A stretch of 61,449 nt of DNA from Lachnospiraceae bacterium UBA4380 (GCA_002390025.1 DGRU01000103.1:1-61449), one strand, 5' to 3'; shown: positions 46,546 to 56,403, counted from the first letter of the stretch. Made by a program: numbers and translations. The notes: generated by a model not told the origin, from the sequence alone.

Positions 46546-47604
46546 GAGCAGGATAAAGCGGGAGGGATAGCGATAGCTGCCCGACTGCCGCACGATTGTC
46601 ACCTCGTGATCTTCCAGAGGCTGGCGCAGGAGGTCCAGCTGCTCCCTCCCGAATTCCGGCAGCTCATCAAGGAAAAGCACGCCTCTGTGGGCCAGAGAGA
46701 TCTGTCCGGGCGACGGGACCATGCCGCCCCCCACCAGAGCCGCCCTGGTAATGGAATGGTGCGGAGCCAGAAAAGGCCGGCGCAGGACCAGGGGTTCCCC
46801 CTGCCCCAGAAGACCCGCCACACTGTAGACTGCCGAGACCTCCATGCTCTCCTCGAAGGTCAGGGGAGGCATGATGCCGGGCATACATTTTGCCAGCATG
46901 GATTTGCCCGTGCCTGGAGGACCCATCATCAGCATGTTGTGAAACCCCGCCGCGGCGATCTCCATAGCTTTTTTCGCCACTGCCTGTCCCCGCACATCTG
47001 CCATATCCACCTCTGCCGGCTGCCTGGATTCCTTTTCAAACAGGGCCTCAACATCGACCGTTCCCGGCGGCAGGAGCCGGTCCCGCTTCCGGGGTGACGC
47101 CGTCATATACATGATCAGCTCGTTTAAAGTCCGCACGCCGACCACCTTGATCCCGTCTACAACAGCCCCTTCCTCCAGATTGTCCGCCGGCAGGATGCAG
47201 AGACGGATGCCGGATGACTTTGCTGTCTGCACGATGGGGAGCACACCCCGCACCGGGCGGATCTCTCCGTTCAGCCCCAGTTCGCCCGCGACCAGCACAT
47301 CCTCAAAATCCTCCTGGCGCAGCATTTCCATGCAGATCAGTTCTCCCACTGCCACCGGCAGATCGATCACGATCCCCCGCTTGGGAATATCCGCCGGGGC
47401 CAGATTGACCGTGATCCGCGAGGCCGGCAATGGAATCCCTGTATTTTTCAAGGCAACGCGGACGCGCTCCCCTGCCTCCCGCACTTCACTGCTCATGAAC
47501 CCGACCATATGAAAGGCTGGAAGCCCGTTGGAAATATTTGTCTCCACCCGCAGCAGATAGCTGCCGACGCCATGCACTGCCCCTGTCATTACCCTGCTGT
47601 ACAT
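46522..47604 (-). pseudogene. comM: ComM/YifB-family Mg-chelatase-like ATPase, truncated by the prophage
   Basis: 360 of about 510 residues remain. Residues 1-165 are the Lon-like/ChlI N-terminal domain (GLPAFHMVGFMSSEVREAGE). The AAA+ part has Walker A GPPGTGKSMLAK near 225 and Walker B GVLFLDELPEF near 310. It stops right after RFILLGACN, in the conserved MNPCPCG sequence, and ends within 12 bases of foreign DNA. The C-terminal sensor and Mg-chelatase C domain are lost on this side; the missing part should lie at the other end of the prophage, beyond the left edge. ComM helps branch migration in natural transformation. Confidence 0.9.
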
Positions 47605-48048
47605 TTCCACCTCATTTATAGAACCCTTGATATTATCTTATTTGTGAATTCCGTATTATCGAATATTATCCATCTAATGCCACAAAATGTCAATGCCGTT
47701 TTCTGCCAGGCTGTCTTGCGATTTATAGATTTACAGGAGAATTACAGATTTCAGTCTTTTATCAGGGAGCTTATTTCGTGTGATGATCCGTACTCGTCTA
47801 AATTCGAGCCTGGTACACCGTTTTCGAAAACTGTAAAATAAAAAAACCGGCACCTTTCATTTCTGAATAAGTGCCGTAAATCTGTTGTCTCATTATTCTG
47901 TTACAACAACTTTTTCACCATACCAACCAAGGAAAGCTATGAAAGCTCAGATCCACCTTTCCTGCTCATTTTGTTCCACAGACAGGCGGCAGTAAGCAGT
48001 TACCTTCAGAAGTTTCAGCCCCGTTTCACATCCCGGGTTTCCTAATCG
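47605..48048. other. Non-coding gap upstream of comM
   Basis: 444 bases between the comM start and the end of the next gene. An open frame at 47509-47841 overlaps comM and has no ribosome site. Contains the terminator at 47837-47876. Nothing else seen. Confidence 0.5.
47837..47876 (-). terminator. Terminator of the membrane protein gene
   Basis: Minus strand CGGCAC / GTGCCG with a 17-base loop and seven T. Confidence 0.75.
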
Positions 48049-49083
48049 TCACTCCCTGAAAGACGTCAGCGGACTTACAATAATATCTGCATTTCTGCTT
48101 CTAATCTTCAGAATCAAAGGGAGTACTTTATCAAAATAGTTTTCTTTCGTTCTCGGGAAAGAAAGCTTAGTCAGAAGAAAAGCCTTTTCATCCACTGTCT
48201 TCATGCACAGATTCCAATATGGACTACTGTGTGCACCAATATAGTCACTCCATACATGATATATTTCAACAATATCGCTGTACTTGTATACTCTTCCGGA
48301 TTCTCTCCTGAAAAGATAGACCTGTCCCAAGACAAGGTCATATTCGAGATACTTTTCCCCACAGGTAAAATCCTTCGTCATCAAGGCAAGCTCGCCGGAT
48401 TCCGACAGGCGCTTAATATAAAGACGATGAGTAAGAATCGGCTTGAAAAGTAACACAGCAGAGTAAACTACAGATACAGGCATAATCGCAAGAATTATCC
48501 ATAAACCTTTCTCTCCTTCAATTATACTCTCCTTAATTGAAGGGCTTGTTATGATTGTCGCGATCACAAAAAATGTAAGCAAAAAAGCATATAAAGTTAT
48601 ATCGGGCCTGAGGAACTCTGCCAAATCCCTTTGCAGCTGATCATCATTGTTTATCGCTAAAGATTCCTTTTGTAATATCTGTCTCCTCTGCTCCTGCCGT
48701 TCATTAATCTCGTCTCTGCAAATAACAAGAAAAAAAACACAGGTAATAAGGTCGATTATCCTGATTAAACCCTGGAGCACGCCTAAAAAAGAGCCTACCG
48801 GGCCAGAGAGTGCAAAATCTCCTCCCGCCCAGGGCATTATGTTCGGCAGTGACATGAAACACAGAAATGACCCGACCGAGCCTGCTCCCGCAAAAAAAAC
48901 AGCCAACGGGCTGGATGGAAACCTGAATGCCAGAATAAGCAGTATGACTGCTGCAATTGATACTGGCATGCATAGTATCTTTTTTCCGTCCAGGCCTCCT
49001 GCAAAGAAAAAAACGACTGACAATGGAGCTGTCAGCATTGCTATGGTAAATTGTGTTTTCAAGATTACTTGTCTGAAATCCAT
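48049..49083 (-). CDS. Polytopic membrane protein of unknown function
   Basis: A 344-residue protein with about six membrane segments (for example SVVFFFAGGLDG near 23, IAAVILLILAF near 43, LITCVFFLVICRDEI near 112, TLYAFLLTFFVIATIIT near 163, GLWIILAIMPVSVVYSAVLL near 192). The last 120 residues are cytoplasmic and look like a small PH-like beta domain (KYSDIVEIYHVWSDYIG). No family recognised. Single gene, AT-richer than its neighbours. Confidence 0.75.
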   Translation of the reverse strand: MDFRQVILKTQFTIAMLTAPLSVVFFFAGGLDGKKILCMPVSIAAVILLILAFRFPSSPLAVFFAGAGSVGSFLCFMSLPNIMPWAGGDFALSGPVGSFLGVLQGLIRIIDLITCVFFLVICRDEINERQEQRRQILQKESLAINNDDQLQRDLAEFLRPDITLYAFLLTFFVIATIITSPSIKESIIEGEKGLWIILAIMPVSVVYSAVLLFKPILTHRLYIKRLSESGELALMTKDFTCGEKYLEYDLVLGQVYLFRRESGRVYKYSDIVEIYHVWSDYIGAHSSPYWNLCMKTVDEKAFLLTKLSFPRTKENYFDKVLPLILKIRSRNADIIVSPLTSFRE

Positions 49084-49714
49084 TGTTCTACCTTATATCC
49101 CTGATCATCCTGTAATGTGGTTCCAGTTTTTACATAACCGTTCTTTGTTTTGAAATATAAATTATGCCTTTCACTCAAATCGAAAGTCCTGCTGCCGCTG
49201 TATCAGCAGGTACCTTTCGGCCCCTGCCAATGCGACTGATCTTCTTCCTGCAGCTAATACGATAATATCATATATTCACAAAACAATCTTCAGGTTTCCG
49301 GATACCGTACCTCTTACGAGCACCTTACGAGCGTGCCCCTTATTATGAGCTTCGCCCACAGGTATAAACAACTACTGCCTTTTGCCCCAAGGTGTACTGC
49401 TGTACAATCTATATTTATCCTTTGTCAAATATTTTCTTTCCCTTCTGCAGGACAGCTGTTTTCCTTCCTTCCCGCACCCTCCCGGCACCCTCTGCAGGCA
49501 CATGGTCATTGTGAATTTTCCCCCGCGTTGCTATAATAGATTTGTCTGTAACTGCTGCAAAATCACATGACTCTCCCGACGATCAACAGGTCTGTTTCAT
49601 ATGATTTTTCAGCGTATCAGCCAGTTTTACCAGCAAGGTTTTGTTTCATTTTCGATGTCATGCAGCTGCTGCCCGGCAGGCATGACAGTCACCATTATTA
49701 AGGAGGATTTCACA
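49084..49714. other. Non-coding gap with the DJ-1 gene promoter
   Basis: 631 bases without a convincing gene; short open frames at 49333-49570 lack ribosome sites. It contains the promoter at 49509-49537 and about 180 bases of leader before the DJ-1 gene. Confidence 0.5.
49509..49537 (+). promoter_or_regulatory. Promoter for the DJ-1/PfpI gene
   Basis: TTGTGA (49509-49514), 17-base spacer, TATAAT (49532-49537). Confidence 0.65.
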
Positions 49715-50293
49715 ATGGCAAAAAAGGTTTTATTGTTATGCGGTGATTTTACGGAAGATTATGAAACTATGGTTCCTTTCCAGGCGCTGGGCGTCCTCGG
49801 ATATCAGGTAGACGCTGTCTGCCCTGACAAAAAGGCCGGAGAAACCGTTGCAACTGCAGTCCATGACTTCCTCGGCGAACAGACTTACACAGAACTCAGA
49901 GGCCACAACTTTGCTCTGACAGCCGACTTTGACGCTGTCAAAACAGAAGACTACGAAGGCCTGTTCATTACCGGCGGCCGCGCACCGGAATATATCCGCC
50001 TGAATGCGCGTGTCCTGGAGATCGTGCGCGAATTCTTTGCAGCCAAAAAGCCCGTCGCGGCAATCTGCCACGGCCCGCAGGTCCTCGCTGCAGCCGGTGT
50101 CCTCAAGGGTTATAAGGCAACCGCATATCCCGCAGTCGGTCCGGACGTCACACTTGCCGGCGGAACTTATGTTGAAGTTCCGGTAGACCAGGCTGTTGTC
50201 GACGGCAACCTCGTCACCGCTCCCGCATGGCCCGGCGACACCGCCATCGTCCGCGAGTTCGCAAAACTGATGGGTGCAAAGATTGAGATCTGA
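49715..50293 (+). CDS. DJ-1/PfpI family protein
   Basis: A 192-residue protein starting [20 protein letters not shown]. It has the nucleophile elbow [17 protein letters not shown] with Cys near 116 and an upstream Glu in [13 protein letters not shown], plus [12 protein letters not shown]. Typical size for the PfpI/YhbO group, which covers protein deglycase, chaperone and peptidase activities. The start at 49715 has AAGGAGG. A strong terminator follows, so it is a single-gene unit. Confidence 0.92.
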   Translation: MAKKVLLLCGDFTEDYETMVPFQALGVLGYQVDAVCPDKKAGETVATAVHDFLGEQTYTELRGHNFALTADFDAVKTEDYEGLFITGGRAPEYIRLNARVLEIVREFFAAKKPVAAICHGPQVLAAAGVLKGYKATAYPAVGPDVTLAGGTYVEVPVDQAVVDGNLVTAPAWPGDTAIVREFAKLMGAKIEI

Positions 50294-50426
50294 TCCCTGA
50301 AAATTGCTGATACAGAACATCCTGAAAATTGTGGTACACCACAAAAGCAGCAAGATATAAAGAGAGATTGTTGCATTAGCTGAAAAAGTTCAATCTTACA
50401 ACAACCTCTAAAATCGGAATTTTGAA

Positions 50427-50468
50427 AGCGCGGGATGCCAGCAGCCGTTGGCACCCCGCGCTTTTTTT
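50427..50468 (+). terminator. Terminator of the DJ-1 gene
   Basis: AGCGCGGGATGCCA / TGGCACCCCGCGCT with one mismatch, then seven T. Confidence 0.92.
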
Positions 50469-50530
50469 GCCGTTTGTACTAATTTTTACATACTTCTCCC
50501 TAATGTCTGAAAATAATTCCACCGGATATG

Positions 50531-50656
50531 GGGTGACCCGGCACCTGTTTTCTGGAAAAGATCACCCATGTCTCCCGCAGCAGGGGGTGACCCGACCCCT
50601 GTTTTCTGGAAAAGGTCACCCATGTCTCCCGCAGCAGGGGGGTGACCCGGGCACTC
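50531..50656. repeat. Two and a third copies of a 54-bp repeat containing a GGGTGACC/GGTCACCC dyad
   Basis: GGGTGACC starts at 50531, 50585 and 50640. Each unit has GGGTGACC, then CTGTTTTCTGGAAAA, then RRTCACCCATGTCTCCCGCA. The arms GGGTGACC and GGTCACCC can pair around CTGTTTTCTGG. It looks like a dispersed intergenic repeat rather than a gene. Confidence 0.8.
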
Positions 50657-50734
50657 CTTTGATGCGTCCTGCACTCATTGCAGTGCGTCCGCCGCCTTCG
50701 GTACATCCGCTCCTTGGGTGTGTCGGAGCGATTA

Positions 50735-51187
50735 TTATTCTCCCATGACCTGGAAGACGATGTCTCTCTCCCGGTTTCTGGTGTCACACTCCACCAGTGT
50801 GAGGTTCTGCCAGGGGCCGACGGTAATCCGCCCGTTCACAAAGGGGACCGTGATAAAGGGGGACATGATCAGGGAATGGATGTGGGAGGATCCGTTGTCA
50901 TCGCCCCAGGTGTTGTGATGGTGGTAATAGCGGACATGTCCGTTTTCGTCCCTGTAGGGGGCGATGCCCTGCATGGCTTCCCGCACATCGTGGCCCACAA
51001 GCCCGGGTTCGAATTCCAACGTGGTCAGAGCCGCCACACCGCCGGTCGTAAAACCGGTAATGATACCGCTGCGGATCTTCTTTTCCCGGCAGGCTTCGTC
51101 AACGGCGCTCTGAAAATCGCCGGTCACATCGATCATGCCCATATTGCCTTTTGTATGATAGGATTTTGTTACTGTATAGACTGCCAC
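50735..51187 (-). CDS. YjbQ family (UPF0047) protein
   Basis: A 150-residue protein of the secondary thiamine-phosphate synthase / YjbQ family. Conserved: ITGFTTGGVAALTTLEFEPG, YYHHHNTWGDDNGSSHIHSL with the His cluster, and GPWQNLTLVECDTRNRERD. The role in Clostridia is not settled; the E. coli protein has weak thiamine phosphate synthase activity. Starts with a good AAAGGAGAG site. No partner genes nearby. Confidence 0.93.
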   Translation of the reverse strand: MAVYTVTKSYHTKGNMGMIDVTGDFQSAVDEACREKKIRSGIITGFTTGGVAALTTLEFEPGLVGHDVREAMQGIAPYRDENGHVRYYHHHNTWGDDNGSSHIHSLIMSPFITVPFVNGRITVGPWQNLTLVECDTRNRERDIVFQVMGE

Positions 51188-51351
51188 CTACTGTCTCTCC
51201 TTTGCTGTATCTGTTTTTCTTTTTTCAGTGACCGAAGTCACAGGAATACACCAATTTGTTTTAATCTTCTCACCATATTTGGCGCGCGCCTTCGGTTCCG
51301 GGCAGGGTCTGTCTGCCGGACAGCGTCCCTGTGCCTGCCGGCTTCCTGTTT

Positions 51352-52281
51352 TTACATCCTTGCTTCCATCCATTCCAGAAGGTCCGCAAAAATCTTGTAC
51401 CGATCGGTCTCATTGAGGATCTCGTGCCGGTCGTTCTCATACAGGACCATCTTGAGGTCCCTGATTCCTGCCTTTTCAAGCATCTTCCGGACTTTTCTCA
51501 CGCCTTTTCCGTAATTGCCGACTCCGTCATCCGCACCGGAGACAAGGAGTATGGGCAGATCCTTTGGAATACGGTCTGCATTCTCCTGCAGACAGCAGTA
51601 CTCCACTGTATCAAACAGTGCCAGATACCCGTTCAGTGTGAAGGTAAAGGTACAGGCGGGCTGCTGATAATACCATGCCGCGATTTCCGCGTCTTTTGTC
51701 AGCCAGCTGTTCTCCGGGTGCTGACCGGTCATATCAAAGCGCTTATTGGAGCCCAGGGCAATTTTCGTCAGCAGGGTGCTGCGGTGATACCATCCGTACG
51801 TTTTTGAGAGGAGCCTTGTCAGGCCGATTCCGAAGGCCGACATGCGGGGAGGCGTAAATCCCGTCCCCATGATGATGGCCCCGCTCAGGCCCTTGCCGCG
51901 GGAGGACAGATATCTGCGCAGCAGAAAGGATCCCATACTGTGTCCCAGCATAAAATAGGGGACATCTCCGTAAATCTTCTGCGTTTTCAGCCGCAGCTGA
52001 TGCATATCCTGTACCAGGGTCTTCGCCGGCCTGCCGTAGGAAAAAAAGCCCCAGTCCTCCTTTGTCCGGACAGATTGTCCGTGGCCGATGTGGTCATGAC
52101 CTACAACCAGGATATCGTGCTCGTTGAGATACCTGGCGAAGGTGCCGTACCGTTCGATATACTCTGTCATACCATGCGTGATCTGCAGGACTGCCCTGAC
52201 CTTTCCCGAATCCGGAATATATCTCACCGCATGGATGGGCGTATGCCCGTCTCTTGACATGAATTTAAATTCTACTTTCAT
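51352..52281 (-). CDS. Alpha/beta hydrolase (monoacylglycerol/lysophospholipase type)
   Basis: A 309-residue serine hydrolase (Hydrolase_4). It has LQITHGMTEYIERYG near 30, the nucleophile elbow FMLGHSMGSFLLRRYL near 105-120 (Ser in GHSMG), Asp in LLVSGADDGVGN near 245 and His in YENDRHEILNE near 280. The start at 52281 (MKVEFKFMSRDGHTP) is set by family alignment; the ribosome site is weak. Likely hydrolyses lipids or esters in the cytoplasm or at the membrane. It follows the YitT gene by 22 bases and may share its transcript. Confidence 0.9.
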   Translation of the reverse strand: MKVEFKFMSRDGHTPIHAVRYIPDSGKVRAVLQITHGMTEYIERYGTFARYLNEHDILVVGHDHIGHGQSVRTKEDWGFFSYGRPAKTLVQDMHQLRLKTQKIYGDVPYFMLGHSMGSFLLRRYLSSRGKGLSGAIIMGTGFTPPRMSAFGIGLTRLLSKTYGWYHRSTLLTKIALGSNKRFDMTGQHPENSWLTKDAEIAAWYYQQPACTFTFTLNGYLALFDTVEYCCLQENADRIPKDLPILLVSGADDGVGNYGKGVRKVRKMLEKAGIRDLKMVLYENDRHEILNETDRYKIFADLLEWMEARM

Positions 52282-52303
52282 CTCATTTCCCGTATATGCT
52301 TTA

Positions 52304-53170
52304 TCAATCTCTCTTCTGCTGGTGGAAACGTCCGATGATCCTCGTGGTCGGAATTGAGTTGATAAAGGCGTTGGGATCGATCTTGCGGATCTCGGCGGTG
52401 ACATGTTTTACATCGGAGCTTGCCACTACAGAATATACGACGTTTCTCCACTCTTCCTTATATCCGCCCTCTGCTGCCCAGATCGTGGCACCGTGATGTG
52501 TGGTATCGTGGATCATGTTTTTGACCTCGTCCCACTTGTCTGTGACGATGAACAGCGTCTCCTGCTGGTAGTTGCGGTAGAGCAGATGGAGCGTCTGGGT
52601 GGAAGTATACTGGAAAATGATGGAGTACAGTGCCTTGTCCCAGCCGAAGAAATAGCCCGCCGCCAGCAGGATGACCGCATTGAAGCCAAGGATCGTGTTG
52701 AAGCTGTCCATTCCTGTCTTCTGTGACATGTAAATGGAAATAAAGTCCGTTCCTCCCGTCGTCGCATTGACGCGCAGGCACATGGTCATCACGGCGCCGT
52801 TGATGAGACCGCCGAAAATACTGATCAAAAGGGTGTCATAGGTGATCGGACGCCCGGGGATCAGGTCTGTCATCACGCTGGTCAGCAGGATCATTTCACA
52901 GGAAAAAAGGGTGAACTTCTTTCCGATATAGCGGAATCCTATGTAGACCGGGAATGCGTTGAGCAGAATATTGATGATGGAAAAAGGGAGGTCCAGTCCA
53001 AAGTACTGCTGTGCAATTCTCTGGATCAAAATTGTCAGTCCGGTCGCGCCGCCGGGGTACAGTCCTCCTGTCCTCACAAATGTCTTGATATTCAGGGCCA
53101 TCAGAACTGATGCAATCGCGACGACCACAGCCCTTTTCAAATCTCTTTTTTCCCATTTAATTCCGAACAT
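52304..53170 (-). CDS. YitT family membrane protein
   Basis: A 288-residue protein with five to six membrane segments in the first 180 residues (VVVAIASVLMALNIKTFV, YPGGATGLTILIQRIA, INGAVMTMCLRVNATTGGTD) and a C-terminal DUF2179 domain (TLFIVTDKWDEVKNMIHDTT, VVYSVVASSDVKHVTAEIRK). Conserved in Firmicutes; function unresolved, transport suggested. Confidence 0.93.
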   Translation of the reverse strand: MFGIKWEKRDLKRAVVVAIASVLMALNIKTFVRTGGLYPGGATGLTILIQRIAQQYFGLDLPFSIINILLNAFPVYIGFRYIGKKFTLFSCEMILLTSVMTDLIPGRPITYDTLLISIFGGLINGAVMTMCLRVNATTGGTDFISIYMSQKTGMDSFNTILGFNAVILLAAGYFFGWDKALYSIIFQYTSTQTLHLLYRNYQQETLFIVTDKWDEVKNMIHDTTHHGATIWAAEGGYKEEWRNVVYSVVASSDVKHVTAEIRKIDPNAFINSIPTTRIIGRFHQQKRD

Positions 53171-53291
53171 ACCACTCCCTTTATGACAATATGATAAAAC
53201 TATACGTATAACTTTACGATATAACTATGATCAATGATCGTTACTCTAAGATTAACGATGTTTTGACTGCAGATTGCCAAACCGGAAAAAC

Positions 53292-54095
53292 TCAATCCAG
53301 GTTGATATGGGAGAAGACCTCACCGATGCTGTCGTGGAAGGCCAGATCAGCATAGCTGTCCCGGCCGGTCCTGTCCCTGTTGACGATCACGAGATATTTG
53401 CCGCGGTAGGAGCTTACCAGGGAGGAAGCCGGATATACTGTCAGAGAGGTTCCGCCGACGATCAGAAGGTCTGCCCTGGAGATCAGTCTGCCTGCTCCTG
53501 CCCATGCATCCTCGGGGAGCATCTCTCCGTAGAGGGTGACATCAGGACGGATCTTGCCGCCGCAGCTGCAGTGAGGCACAGCCTCCTCGCTCTCATAGAT
53601 GGCATCCGAAGGATAGGTCTTTCCGCAGCGGTCACAGTAGTTGCGGAGTGTGGATCCATGGACCTCATAGACCACCTTGCTGCCGGCCAGCTGGTGCAGA
53701 CCGTCTATGTTCTGGGTGATAACGCCGTCCAGCTTTCCCTTTGCCTCCATCTCGGCCAGCTTGTAATGGGCCTTGTTGGGCTGAATGCCGCGCGCATCCA
53801 TTTTCTGGCGGTAGAACTCGTAGAAGACCTTGGGCTCGCGCTCCAGACAGGGATTGCTCAGCAGATATTCGGGCTGATAGGCGTCAAACCGCACATCGTG
53901 CTGATTGTAGAGGCCGTCCTTGCTGCGGAAATCCGGGATTCCGCTCTCTGTGGAAACGCCGGCACCGCCGAAAAAGACGATATGCTTTGAAGCCGCGATC
54001 ATCTCGTTGAGCGCCTCATACATTTCGTCGCCCTTGAGGCGGCACAGGTGATTTTTTTCTTCTTTAAGTGTCGCAAAGCATCCGATGTGTTTCAT
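53292..54095 (-). CDS. Sir2-family NAD-dependent protein deacylase
   Basis: A 267-residue sirtuin. [20 protein letters not shown] near 43-62, [12 protein letters not shown] near 130, HGS with the catalytic His near 147, zinc Cys pairs CDRCGKTY and CSCGGKIRP, and [13 protein letters not shown] near 215. The start at 54095 follows GGAGG at 9 bases; starting at 54023 would also leave the fold intact. Removes acyl groups from lysines using NAD. Single gene. Confidence 0.93.
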   Translation of the reverse strand: MKHIGCFATLKEEKNHLCRLKGDEMYEALNEMIAASKHIVFFGGAGVSTESGIPDFRSKDGLYNQHDVRFDAYQPEYLLSNPCLEREPKVFYEFYRQKMDARGIQPNKAHYKLAEMEAKGKLDGVITQNIDGLHQLAGSKVVYEVHGSTLRNYCDRCGKTYPSDAIYESEEAVPHCSCGGKIRPDVTLYGEMLPEDAWAGAGRLISRADLLIVGGTSLTVYPASSLVSSYRGKYLVIVNRDRTGRDSYADLAFHDSIGEVFSHINLD

Positions 54096-54148
54096 CACTG
54101 AAATCCTCCTTTTACACACGCTTACTTGTTTTCTGCCACCTGTTATAT

Positions 54149-54269
54149 GTCAGCCTTTAATCTGCCTTTACAGTATCTGATCCGCTTTTTCAACGGCTAC
54201 CGCTCTGTCTGTCAGCCTTTTACTTACTTTTAAATATCTAATACGCGCTTTCAACGGCTGCCGCTCATT
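54149..54269. repeat. Direct duplication of about 60 bp at the end of the HAD gene
   Basis: TCAGCCTTT...TATCT.AT.CGC then TTTCAACGGCT.CCGCTC occurs at 54150-54205 and again at 54211-54269. The second copy includes the last codons of the HAD gene (minus strand). Confidence 0.7.
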
Positions 54270-55057
54270 TCATCGGCCAGTGCCTGCAGTATTTTCAGGA
54301 CGCCGCCCTCTTCAGGCGGCGCAAATGTATGGGCACATACGGCCTTTACTGCCGGCACAGACCGCTCCGAGCACCAACTGTTCCTGGCCGGTTCCAGCAT
54401 TGTCAGATCATTCATCGCATCGCCGAAGACCATATACTCATCCTGCCTGATCCCGAAGGTATCACAGAGATTCTTCACAGCGCTTCCCTTATTGACGCCC
54501 TGCTTATTAAAATCCATGAACACAAGGCCCGCCGGTGCCACAGAGAAGATTTCCTTAAAGGGATCCAGGTCCGGATCCTCAAAGTGGGCGTCCGGACCGT
54601 CCGGATACACGATGCTGAGCTTGGTCAGAGGAACGCCCAGCGCCTCTACATCGTCTACCCTTTCGATCTCAACACCAACACCTCTGATCATATCCAGATA
54701 GGCGGGATCTGTGCACTCTGTGTAGGCCTTTGCCCAGGAATCGATATGCCAGGCCTCGTTTCTGCCTCTGGCAAAGTCCAGAGCCCTTGAAATCTCCTTG
54801 GGACTGCCGATGGAAATGGCGGCAAGGGGTTTCTCCCCCTCCATGACCACGCTTCCGTTGGAGCACAGATAGGTCAGTCTCCCGCGCAGCTCCGGGAACA
54901 GATTCCGCAGGCTCGAATAGGGCCTTCCGCTCGCGAGCACGATCCGCACTCCCAGATCCAGGAGCCTGCCGATCACCCGGGTCACATCTGCCGGCGGCAC
55001 TGGCATGGCTTCAGGCAGAAGCGTTCCGTCAATATCCGTCACTATCATTTTGATCAT
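54251..55057 (-). CDS. Cof-type HAD phosphatase
   Basis: A 268-residue HAD-superfamily hydrolase of the Cof/YbjI group. Motif I MIVTDIDGTLL with the nucleophile Asp near 8, motif II VLASGRP near 41, motif III Lys in KQGVNKGSAVKNL near 190 and motif IV FGDAMNDLTML near 212. A C2-type cap lies between. Acts on sugar phosphates or nucleotides; substrate not predictable. Confidence 0.93.
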   Translation of the reverse strand: MIKMIVTDIDGTLLPEAMPVPPADVTRVIGRLLDLGVRIVLASGRPYSSLRNLFPELRGRLTYLCSNGSVVMEGEKPLAAISIGSPKEISRALDFARGRNEAWHIDSWAKAYTECTDPAYLDMIRGVGVEIERVDDVEALGVPLTKLSIVYPDGPDAHFEDPDLDPFKEIFSVAPAGLVFMDFNKQGVNKGSAVKNLCDTFGIRQDEYMVFGDAMNDLTMLEPARNSWCSERSVPAVKAVCAHTFAPPEEGGVLKILQALADEMSGSR

Positions 55058-55073
55058 GCAGTTCTCTCCATTT

Positions 55074-55106
55074 TACCGGACAACTTCACCGGACAACTTC
55101 ACCGGA
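55074..55106. repeat. Short tandem repeat
   Basis: Two and a half copies of ACCGGACAACTTC just upstream of the HAD gene. Confidence 0.6.
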
Positions 55107-55182
55107 CCGCAATGAAGAACAGCTTCACAGGACAGCAATACAGCCCGTCTCCTGTCCGAAGCCGGATCAGCCGTACTTTCTA

Positions 55183-55479
55183 TCACCACTGCTCAATTCC
55201 GGAATCGTAATGATGCTGCCCGATCCCGCCTCTGCGCATCTTGGGGTGTTCCTCCTCAATGACCTGGGCGTAGGCCAGAAAACTCTGGATCTGCTCGATC
55301 CTGCCCTTGCAGTCGAAATACCTCCGCTGGCGTCCCTCTTCATCCCACCAGCGGTTGAATTCGCTCAGCGTATGGGTCTGATGGTAGAGTTCCATTGAAA
55401 TGAGGAGCTGCGTCATTTCCTCACGCAGCTCCGCAATCTCATCCTGATACATCTGATAATCATATTGAGAAATAACCAT
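55183..55479 (-). CDS. Small hypothetical coiled-coil protein
   Basis: A 98-residue protein with a helical N-terminal half (YQMYQDEIAELREEMTQLLI), then WWDEEGRQRRYFDCKGRIEQ and a His/Gly-rich end. No family recognised. Weak ribosome site. Codon use is like the neighbours. Confidence 0.6.
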   Translation of the reverse strand: MVISQYDYQMYQDEIAELREEMTQLLISMELYHQTHTLSEFNRWWDEEGRQRRYFDCKGRIEQIQSFLAYAQVIEEEHPKMRRGGIGQHHYDSGIEQW

Positions 55480-55529
55480 AGGATTACTCCGGTCCCGAAG
55501 GACCTCTCTCAGGCTTTATTTTTCCTGCT

Positions 55530-55715
55530 CCGTCAGAGAAAGATTTACTCTTTTTGTCAAAAAGGATTCTGTCTCTCTGCCGGAAAAGGATCGTATCTAA
55601 TAGTATCTGTTTGTCGAAAAAGGATTCTGCCTCTCTGCCAAATAAGAATTATATCTTTTTTTCCAAACAGGATTCTGTCTTTCTGTTAAAAAGGGTCTGT
55701 CCTTCTGTCAGGGAA
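55530..55715. repeat. Imperfect repeats in the gap before DUF4956
   Basis: At least three copies of a unit of the type AAAAGGATTCTGTCTCTCTG spaced 40-60 bases apart in T-rich sequence. No gene is convincing here. Confidence 0.6.
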
Positions 55716-55725
55716 TGCTCCTCTG

Positions 55726-56403
55726 TCAGAATGTCACTTCTCCGTCATGGGACAGAAGCGATACAGAGTGGATCGAGCGCAGACTGGAGAGGTCTGCGGT
55801 GAGGTCGTCGCCGGCATTCACACCGAGCTCGATCACGAGATTGAGCTGTCCGCCCGAGATATTCCTGGACTTCTCTGTGTAATAGCGGCTGTATTTGCGG
55901 ACGATCTGGCGGATCGCCTTATTGGTCTCCTTGTCGTTCTCGGCATTGATGACCAGGATCATGGGCGCGCGTCCCAGCGGGATGCGGTTCAGGACCAGCA
56001 CTGCCAGGGTTACCACGACTGAGAGTATGATCGCGATCTCAGACAGGCCTGCGCCGCAGATGATACCGACACTGATGGCCCAGTACAAAAATACCAGATC
56101 CATGGGCTCCTTGATCGCCGTACGGAAACGGACAATGGAGAGAGCACCGACCATACCGAGGGAGACAACGACGCTCGACTGGATCGTCAGAATGATCGCT
56201 GTCGTAATCAGGGACATGCAGACCAGAGAAATATTGAAGTTCTTGGAGTAGAAGGTCCTTCTGGTCAAAAGCCTGTAGCAGAAGAAAATATAGACGCCCA
56301 GTACAAGTGAGAAGCAAAGCGCCACGATGATGCCCTTGGTTCCCAGCTCGATTGTTGAATAGCCCTGCAAAAATGATTTTTTAAAAATATCAGAAAATGA
56401 CAT
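55726..56403 (-). CDS. DUF4956 membrane protein
   Basis: A 225-residue DUF4956 protein. Three to four membrane segments in residues 25-145 (TKGIIVALCFSLVLGVYIFF, VVVSLGMVGALSIVRFRTAI, EIAIILSVVVTLAVLVLN), with the family motif GALSIVRFRTAIKEP near 86-100, and a cytoplasmic ferredoxin-like C-terminal domain. It follows the VTC gene by 60 bases, the usual partnership. Such pairs are thought to act in polyphosphate or surface-linked chemistry. Confidence 0.9.
   Translation of the reverse strand: MSFSDIFKKSFLQGYSTIELGTKGIIVALCFSLVLGVYIFFCYRLLTRRTFYSKNFNISLVCMSLITTAIILTIQSSVVVSLGMVGALSIVRFRTAIKEPMDLVFLYWAISVGIICGAGLSEIAIILSVVVTLAVLVLNRIPLGRAPMILVINAENDKETNKAIRQIVRKYSRYYTEKSRNISGGQLNLVIELGVNAGDDLTADLSSLRSIHSVSLLSHDGEVTF

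Noticed and set aside
47509..47841. Plus-strand open frame of 110 codons at the comM start
   Set aside because: It overlaps the comM start region antisense, lacks a ribosome site and has no family features.
50486..50674. Open frame with a repeated peptide GDMGDLFQKTG
   Set aside because: It is a translation of the 54-bp DNA repeat and has no start signal.
55465..55689. Plus-strand open frame in the T-rich repeats
   Set aside because: It is Cys/Ser/Phe-rich because of the repeats and has no start signal.
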